A DNA stretch of 9,365 nucleotides, taken from Alphaproteobacteria bacterium. GTDB taxonomy: Bacteria > Pseudomonadota > Alphaproteobacteria > Elsterales > Elsteraceae. The notes beneath the pieces were generated by a model that saw only the letters and a list, made by a program, of their open reading frames with translations, searched no databases and was not told the origin of the DNA. The stretch's first letter is position 1, and each line of letters opens with the position of its first letter. The stretch lies in assembly GCA_013297545.1 (NCBI GenBank), contig JAAFHH010000094.1, forward strand, positions 1-9,365. The letters are read 5' to 3'. The position numbers and the translations under genes were made by a program. Below are positions 5,362 through 9,365 of this stretch, one piece after another.

Positions 5362-5368
5362 TGTCGGG

Positions 5369-6787
5369 ATGGCGGAACACGCCGTGCCTGAGGGCCGAAT
5401 TGCCGCACAAGCCGAGCCGATCCTGTCGCAGCAATGGCAGCGTGTCCGCGGCCGCTTGCGACAAGAAGTGGGCGAAGCGGCGTTCCACAGCTGGCTGCAC
5501 CCGATCGTGTTGGAAGGTGTGCGCGACGGCGCGGTGCAGATGGCACTGCCGACCCGCTTCATGCGCGACTGGGTCAACCGCCACTACGCCGATCGCCTGC
5601 GCTGCCTGTGGACTGGTGAGAACCCAACCGTGCGCGGCATCGACATCGTCGTCGTACCGGCCCGCAGCGTCCGCCCGGTCGAGGCGGTGGCACCGGCCAT
5701 CGTGCGCCCACCGGTCGAAGACACCGAACCGACCTTGAGCAGCGAAGCCGCGGCCGAAGCCGCCTTTGCCGGCCAGTTGGACCCGCGCTTCACGTTTCAA
5801 GATTTCGTCGTCGGCAAGCCGAACGAACTGGCCTTCGCCGCCGCCCGCCGGGTCGCGGAGCACCCGACGGCGGAGTACAATCCGCTGTTTCTCTACGGCG
5901 GGGTTGGGCTTGGCAAGACCCACTTGATGCACGCGATCGCCTGGGAAATCCGCCGCCGCGATCCCAGCCGTCGGGTCGTCTACATGTCGGCTGAAAAGTT
6001 CATGTACCAGTTCGTGCGCGCGCTGCGCTTCAAGAACACCATCGAGTTCAAGAACCAGTTCCGCTCCGTCGACGTGCTGATGATTGACGACGTGCAGTTC
6101 ATCTCCGGCAAAGATTCGACCCAGGAAGAATTCTTCCACACCTTCAACGCGCTGGTGGACCAGCGCCGCCAGGTGATCATCTCGGCCGACAAGTCGCCCT
6201 CCGACCTTGAAGGCTTGGAAGAACGCCTGCGCTCGCGCCTCGGCTGGGGCTTGGTCGCGGATCTGCACCCGACGACCTATGAGCTGCGTCTGGGCATCTT
6301 GCAGAGCAAGATGGAACAGCAAGGGGTGACGATTCCCCAAAAGGTGCTGGAGTTCCTCGCCCACAAGATCCAAAGCAATGTCCGCGAATTGGAAGGGGCA
6401 CTAACCCGTCTGACTGCGCACGCGAAGTTGGTCGGCCGCGCAATCACCGTCGAGGTCGCCCTCGACGTGCTGCAAGACGTGCTGCGCGCCAACGATCGGC
6501 GGGTGACGATTGAGGAAATCCAAAAGAAAGTCTGCGAACACTACGGCATCCGCCATTCCGACATGAGCAGTGCCAGGCGGGCCCGCGCCGTCGCCCGGCC
6601 GCGCCAGGTCGCGATGTACTTGGCCAAGCAGCTGACCACGCGCTCCCTGCCGGAAATCGGCCGCAAGTTCGGCGGTCGCGATCACACCACGGTGATGCAC
6701 GCGGTGCGGAAAATCGAGGAATTGACCGCCATTGAGACGGCTCTGGCCGAAGATGTTGAACTGTTGCGCCGCATGCTCGGCGGCTGA
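5369..6787 (+). CDS. dnaA: Chromosomal replication initiator protein DnaA
   Basis: An AAA+ initiator that binds DnaA boxes, melts the origin and loads the helicase. The 472 residues show all four domains. Domain I (about 18-95) has the W-x-x-V and F-x-x-WL interaction face. Linker domain II (about 96-138) is short. Domain III (139-370) has Walker A GGVGLGKTH (177-185), Walker B VLMIDD (236-241), the box VII arginine finger region in EERLRSRLGWGL and sensor 2 NVRELEGAL (337-345). Domain IV (about 375-472) has the basic loop ARRARAVARPRQVAMYLAK and signature GRDHTTVMHA (436-445). Nothing essential is missing. The start follows the GGGGGAG ribosome site. dnaN follows after 84 bp. The long leader and GANTC cluster upstream suggest cell-cycle control. 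Confidence 0.98.
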   Translation: MAEHAVPEGRIAAQAEPILSQQWQRVRGRLRQEVGEAAFHSWLHPIVLEGVRDGAVQMALPTRFMRDWVNRHYADRLRCLWTGENPTVRGIDIVVVPARSVRPVEAVAPAIVRPPVEDTEPTLSSEAAAEAAFAGQLDPRFTFQDFVVGKPNELAFAAARRVAEHPTAEYNPLFLYGGVGLGKTHLMHAIAWEIRRRDPSRRVVYMSAEKFMYQFVRALRFKNTIEFKNQFRSVDVLMIDDVQFISGKDSTQEEFFHTFNALVDQRRQVIISADKSPSDLEGLEERLRSRLGWGLVADLHPTTYELRLGILQSKMEQQGVTIPQKVLEFLAHKIQSNVRELEGALTRLTAHAKLVGRAITVEVALDVLQDVLRANDRRVTIEEIQKKVCEHYGIRHSDMSSARRARAVARPRQVAMYLAKQLTTRSLPEIGRKFGGRDHTTVMHAVRKIEELTAIETALAEDVELLRRMLGG

Positions 6788-6871
6788 GGCTTGCAGGCCA
6801 CACAGCGAACCTTGTAAACCCTCAAGTCCCGCGGGCGCCGGTTGTGCCCGTGCTGCGACCGGATCCGCGCG

Positions 6872-7990
6872 ATGAAGCTCACGATCGAACGCTCCGCCCT
6901 GTTGAAAAGCCTGACCCACGTGCAAAGCGTGGTCGAGCGGCGCAACACCATCCCAATCCTCTCGAACGTGCTGCTGCACGCCGAGGGCACCTCCCTTGGG
7001 ATGACCGCAACGGATATGGACATCGACATTGTCGAACGGGCGACCGCGACCGTGCATGTGCCGGGATCGGCCACCGCACCGGCGCACACGCTCTACGACA
7101 TCGTTCGCAAGCTGCCTGATGGGGCGGATGTCGAACTCGATGGCGGCGGCGACAAGGAACGCTTGGTCGTGCGCGCGGGTCGGTCGAACTTCACCCTGCC
7201 AGCACTCGCGGTCGCGGACTTCCCAGCGATTTCGGGCGACACGCTGCCCTTTAGCTTCGAGCTGACCGCAACCGAACTGAAGCGGCTGATCGATCGCACC
7301 CGCTTTGCGATCTCGACCGAAGAAACCCGCTACTACCTCAACGGCATCTTCCTGCACGCGACCCGCAACGGCGACCGGCCGGTCTTGCGCGCGGTGGCGA
7401 CCGACGGTCACCGCTTGGCCCGCGTCGAGCAGGATCAGCCGGAAGGGGCGCTTGGCATGCCCGGCATCATCGTGCCGCGCAAGACTGTGGCGGAACTGCG
7501 CAAGCTGATCGAAGAAGTCGAAGGCCCGATCGCGGTCTCCTTGTCCGAAACCCGGGTGCGCTTTGGCTTTGGTGCGGTGGTGCTGACCTCCAAGCTGATC
7601 GACGGCACGTTTCCGGACTATGAGCGCGTGATCCCCTCGGGCAACGACAAGGTGATGGAAGTGCCGGTCAAGGCCTTCTCCGCCGCGGTCGACCGGGTCG
7701 CCACGATCTCCACGGAAAAGAGCCGGGCGGTGAAGTTGGCGGTCTCGCGCAACACCCTCACCTTGTCGGCCACCAGCCCCGATGCGGGCTCGGCGACCGA
7801 CGAAGTTGAGGTGAACTACGGGGCGGGCCCGATCGAAATCGGCTTCAACTCCCGCTATCTGCTGGATATCACCCAGCAGATCGAAGGCGATGAGGCGAAG
7901 TTCCTGATGGCCGACGCCGCTGCCCCCACCGTGGTGGTCGATGCGGCAGATCCGGACGCCGTGTTCGTGCTGATGCCGATGCGGGTGTGA
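6872..7990 (+). CDS. dnaN: DNA polymerase III sliding clamp, beta subunit
   Basis: The 372-residue ring-forming processivity clamp, which dimerises around DNA and docks the polymerase, MutS and other partners. The start is set by the family N-terminus MKLTIERSALLKSL, followed by VERRNTIPILSNVLL. Three clamp domains of about 120 residues each are intact, including TDMDIDI (domain 1), YYLNGIFL and ATDGHRLA (domain 2) and FNSRYLLD plus the C-terminal VFVLMPMRV, which lines the peptide-binding pocket. The ribosome site is poor (GGA about nine bases upstream). The preceding 84 bp show no clear promoter, so dnaN may depend on dnaA transcription. The TGA overlaps the recF GTG start. Confidence 0.98.
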   Translation: MKLTIERSALLKSLTHVQSVVERRNTIPILSNVLLHAEGTSLGMTATDMDIDIVERATATVHVPGSATAPAHTLYDIVRKLPDGADVELDGGGDKERLVVRAGRSNFTLPALAVADFPAISGDTLPFSFELTATELKRLIDRTRFAISTEETRYYLNGIFLHATRNGDRPVLRAVATDGHRLARVEQDQPEGALGMPGIIVPRKTVAELRKLIEEVEGPIAVSLSETRVRFGFGAVVLTSKLIDGTFPDYERVIPSGNDKVMEVPVKAFSAAVDRVATISTEKSRAVKLAVSRNTLTLSATSPDAGSATDEVEVNYGAGPIEIGFNSRYLLDITQQIEGDEAKFLMADAAAPTVVVDAADPDAVFVLMPMRV

Positions 7991-9120
7991 CGGCAGAGCG
8001 CTGTCCCCGGCTCGAGCGGATTTCAATCGCGGGGTTCCGCAACCACGCGCGTCTGGATCTCACCCTCGACGGCCGCAATGTCGCGGTGATCGGTGCCAAC
8101 GGCATCGGCAAAACCAATCTCTTGGAAGCGATTTCGCTGCTGGCACCGGGCCGCGGCCTCCGACGCGCCTTGCTCGCGGAGTTTCTGGGGCCTGCAGCCG
8201 CGAGCTGGGCGATTGGCGCGACCGTCACCACGCCCAATGGCCGGCGCGAAGTGGCAACCGCACTCGAACAAACCGGCCGCGGTGATCGGCGGGTCGCCAC
8301 CATCGATGGCGGCACGCGCAAAGGCCCCGTGGCCCTTGCCGGTGTGCTGCCGCTGGTCTGGCTCACCCCGGCGATGGACCGGGTGTTCGTCGACAGTGCG
8401 AGTTCGCGCCGCCGCTTGATCGATCGCCTCGTCTTCGCCTTCGACCCCGATCACGCCGAACGCCTGGTGCGCTACGACCGGGCCTGCCGGGAACGGCTGG
8501 AAATCCTGCGCACGGGTCCGCGCGATCCGGCATGGCTCACCACCATAGAGGCGCGCATGGCGGCTGACGCGGTGGCAATTGCTGCAGCCAGGCTCGCCAC
8601 ATGCCAGCGCATCAACCAGGCAGCCGACCCTGACGCCCTGTTTCCGGCCGCATCGCTGACACTCGCCGGTGCGGTTGAGACGGCTTTGCTCACCACGCCC
8701 GCCCTCGGCGTTGAAGAAGACCTCGCCCGCCAATTTGCCCGTGCCCGCAGCCGCGATGGGGAGGCTGGCACCACCACGCTTGGCCCCCAGCGCAGCGATC
8801 TTGGCGTCACCGAGCGGGCGACCGGCCGGCCCGCGAAGGCAGGCTCCACCGGCGAACAAAAAGCCCTGCTGATCGCCCTGATCCTCGCCCACGCGGCGGC
8901 GGCCGCGGCTGCAGGCGTCGCCCCAGTGCTGCTGTTTGATGAGGTCGCCGCCCACTTGGACCAGACGCGCCGGCGTGCCCTCTACAGCGCGATCCAGCGC
9001 CATCCGGGCCAGGTTTGGCTGACCGGGACGGAGGCGGATGTGTTCGCGGGCCTGGGGGCGACCACGGCTGGATTTGAGCTCACGGCGCACGGGCCGCGGC
9101 CTGTCGAATTCCTGCCCTGA
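7987..9120 (+). CDS. recF: DNA replication and repair protein RecF
   Basis: An SMC-like ATPase that helps RecO/RecR load RecA onto gapped DNA. The 377-residue product has Walker A GANGIGKT (36-43), the ABC-type signature GSTGEQKALL (286-295) and Walker B VLLFDE (314-319), followed by the D-loop AHLD. The N-terminus LERISIAGFRNH is typical. The start is GTG 7987, overlapping the dnaN stop as GTGA (4 bp), so translation is probably coupled; no in-frame ATG competes before the conserved region. An alanine run precedes Walker B (HAAAAAAAG), reflecting the GC-rich codon use. It is divergent in detail but complete. Confidence 0.96.
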   Translation: MTAERCPRLERISIAGFRNHARLDLTLDGRNVAVIGANGIGKTNLLEAISLLAPGRGLRRALLAEFLGPAAASWAIGATVTTPNGRREVATALEQTGRGDRRVATIDGGTRKGPVALAGVLPLVWLTPAMDRVFVDSASSRRRLIDRLVFAFDPDHAERLVRYDRACRERLEILRTGPRDPAWLTTIEARMAADAVAIAAARLATCQRINQAADPDALFPAASLTLAGAVETALLTTPALGVEEDLARQFARARSRDGEAGTTTLGPQRSDLGVTERATGRPAKAGSTGEQKALLIALILAHAAAAAAAGVAPVLLFDEVAAHLDQTRRRALYSAIQRHPGQVWLTGTEADVFAGLGATTAGFELTAHGPRPVEFLP

Positions 9121-9123
9121 ATG

Positions 9124-9197
9124 CAGGGGGATCGGCTACACTTCCGCCCTCGCCAAGATGCGCCTGTGTGCCGCCTGAGTTGGAGCGTAACCCCCTG
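9124..9197 (+). repeat. Inverted repeat CAGGGGG / CCCCCTG in the recF-gyrB gap
   Basis: A perfect 7-bp arm just after the recF stop (9124-9130) matches one ending at the base before the gyrB ATG (9191-9197), 60 nt apart. In a recF-gyrB transcript the pairing would cover the spacer between GGAG (9182-9185) and the start codon. Chance is quite possible at this distance. Confidence 0.25.
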
Positions 9198-9365
9198 ATG
9201 ACAAACGAAAATCCAGACGCGAGCGGCTACACTGCCGAATCGATCCAAGTGCTGCGCGGTTTGGATGCCGTGCGCAAGCGTCCGGGCATGTACATTGGCG
9301 ACACGGACGACGGCTCCGGCCTGCACCACATGGTCTACGAAGTGGTCGACAACGCGATCGACGAG
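9198..9365 (+). CDS. gyrB: DNA gyrase subunit B (5' part, cut by window edge)
   Basis: The first 56 codons of the ATPase subunit of gyrase, which introduces negative supercoils. After a short acidic N-terminus comes SIQVLRGLDAVRKRPGMYIGDTDD (residues 15-38), then HHMVYEVVDNAIDE, the GHKL N-box: Glu48 is the expected catalytic base and Asn52 the Mg2+ ligand. GyrB is preferred over ParE because of this sequence style and the dnaA-dnaN-recF context. The ATG at 9198 has GGAG twelve bases upstream, which is rather far. A 77-bp gap separates it from recF. Confidence 0.96.
   Translation, partial: MTNENPDASGYTAESIQVLRGLDAVRKRPGMYIGDTDDGSGLHHMVYEVVDNAIDE

Larger units (their letters stand above)
4936..5368 (+). 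other. Gene-free dnaA upstream region and leader (433 bp)
   Basis: No convincing gene is visible here. The stretch holds four GANTC sites (4973-5037); an imperfect direct repeat of ACTCGGAA plus GCAGCC (4974-4987 and 5057-5073, the second with three extra bases); A and T tracts at 5003-5009 and 5103-5109; a small palindrome TTCTTGGAAGAA near 5086-5097; a 36-codon leader ORF; a perfect anti-16S match at 5223-5230; and a 7-bp hairpin (5233-5250). I find no TTATCCACA DnaA box and no clear -35/-10 pair, so I cannot place the dnaA promoter. Confidence 0.7.

Noticed and set aside
5309..5368. In-frame N-terminal extension of DnaA from ATG 5309
   Set aside because: No ribosome site, and the 20 extra residues do not look like DnaA domain I; ATG 5369 has GGGGGAG at the right distance.
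5165..6373. 402-codon minus-strand frame across dnaA
   Set aside because: Antisense shadow of dnaA; no recognisable domain and no ribosome site.
6401..8026. 541-codon open frame on the minus strand across dnaN
   Set aside because: It lies antisense to dnaA and dnaN, is His/Arg/Gly-rich without domains, and is explained by GC-rich codon use of the real genes.
8023..9090. 355-codon minus-strand frame across recF
   Set aside because: Antisense shadow of recF with no domain content.
1..9365. CRISPR array, tRNA or rRNA genes, insertion sequences
   Set aside because: No regularly spaced repeats, no tRNA-like cloverleaf with CCA-end context, no rRNA sequence and no transposase fragments were seen on either strand.

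Overview
The window is chromosomal DNA of a GC-rich alphaproteobacterium. It contains the replication cluster dnaA-dnaN-recF-gyrB and, upstream, the mutM / enoyl-CoA hydratase / rpsT neighbourhood that commonly precedes dnaA in this class. Divergent ubiE at the left edge fits the same picture. The proteins support it: UbiE, the crotonase (very close to mitochondrial ECHS1 type), S20, DnaA and RecF all look alphaproteobacterial. I cannot name the order or genus from sequence alone.

Layout. Positions 1-352 hold the 5' end of ubiE on the minus strand. Positions 353-1343 look like an accessory insertion between ubiE and mutM. It holds an AT-rich promoter, a 53-residue YjzC-like gene on the plus strand (about 50% G+C), and an AbrB-type antitoxin / PIN-toxin pair on the minus strand. 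From 1439 everything runs on the plus strand: mutM, a small exported protein, enoyl-CoA hydratase, lptF (start overlapping the hydratase stop by one base), then rpsT with its own promoter buried in the end of lptF and a strong intrinsic terminator. A 433-bp gene-free stretch (4936-5368) follows. It carries four GANTC sites within 65 bp and a long, structured dnaA leader. Then come dnaA, dnaN, recF (GTG start overlapping the dnaN stop by 4 bp) and the first 56 codons of gyrB.

How it works together. The right half is the replication initiation and processivity cluster: initiator, sliding clamp, gap-repair loader and gyrase. The middle is housekeeping: 8-oxoguanine repair, fatty-acid beta-oxidation, LPS export and the small ribosomal subunit. 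No new multi-gene defence or metabolic system is visible. The observations most worth checking are the GANTC cluster upstream of dnaA (suggesting CcrM-linked control of dnaA), the small YjzC-like gene and toxin-antitoxin insertion, lptF sitting alone between the hydratase and rpsT, and a MutM zinc finger lacking its usual last cysteine.
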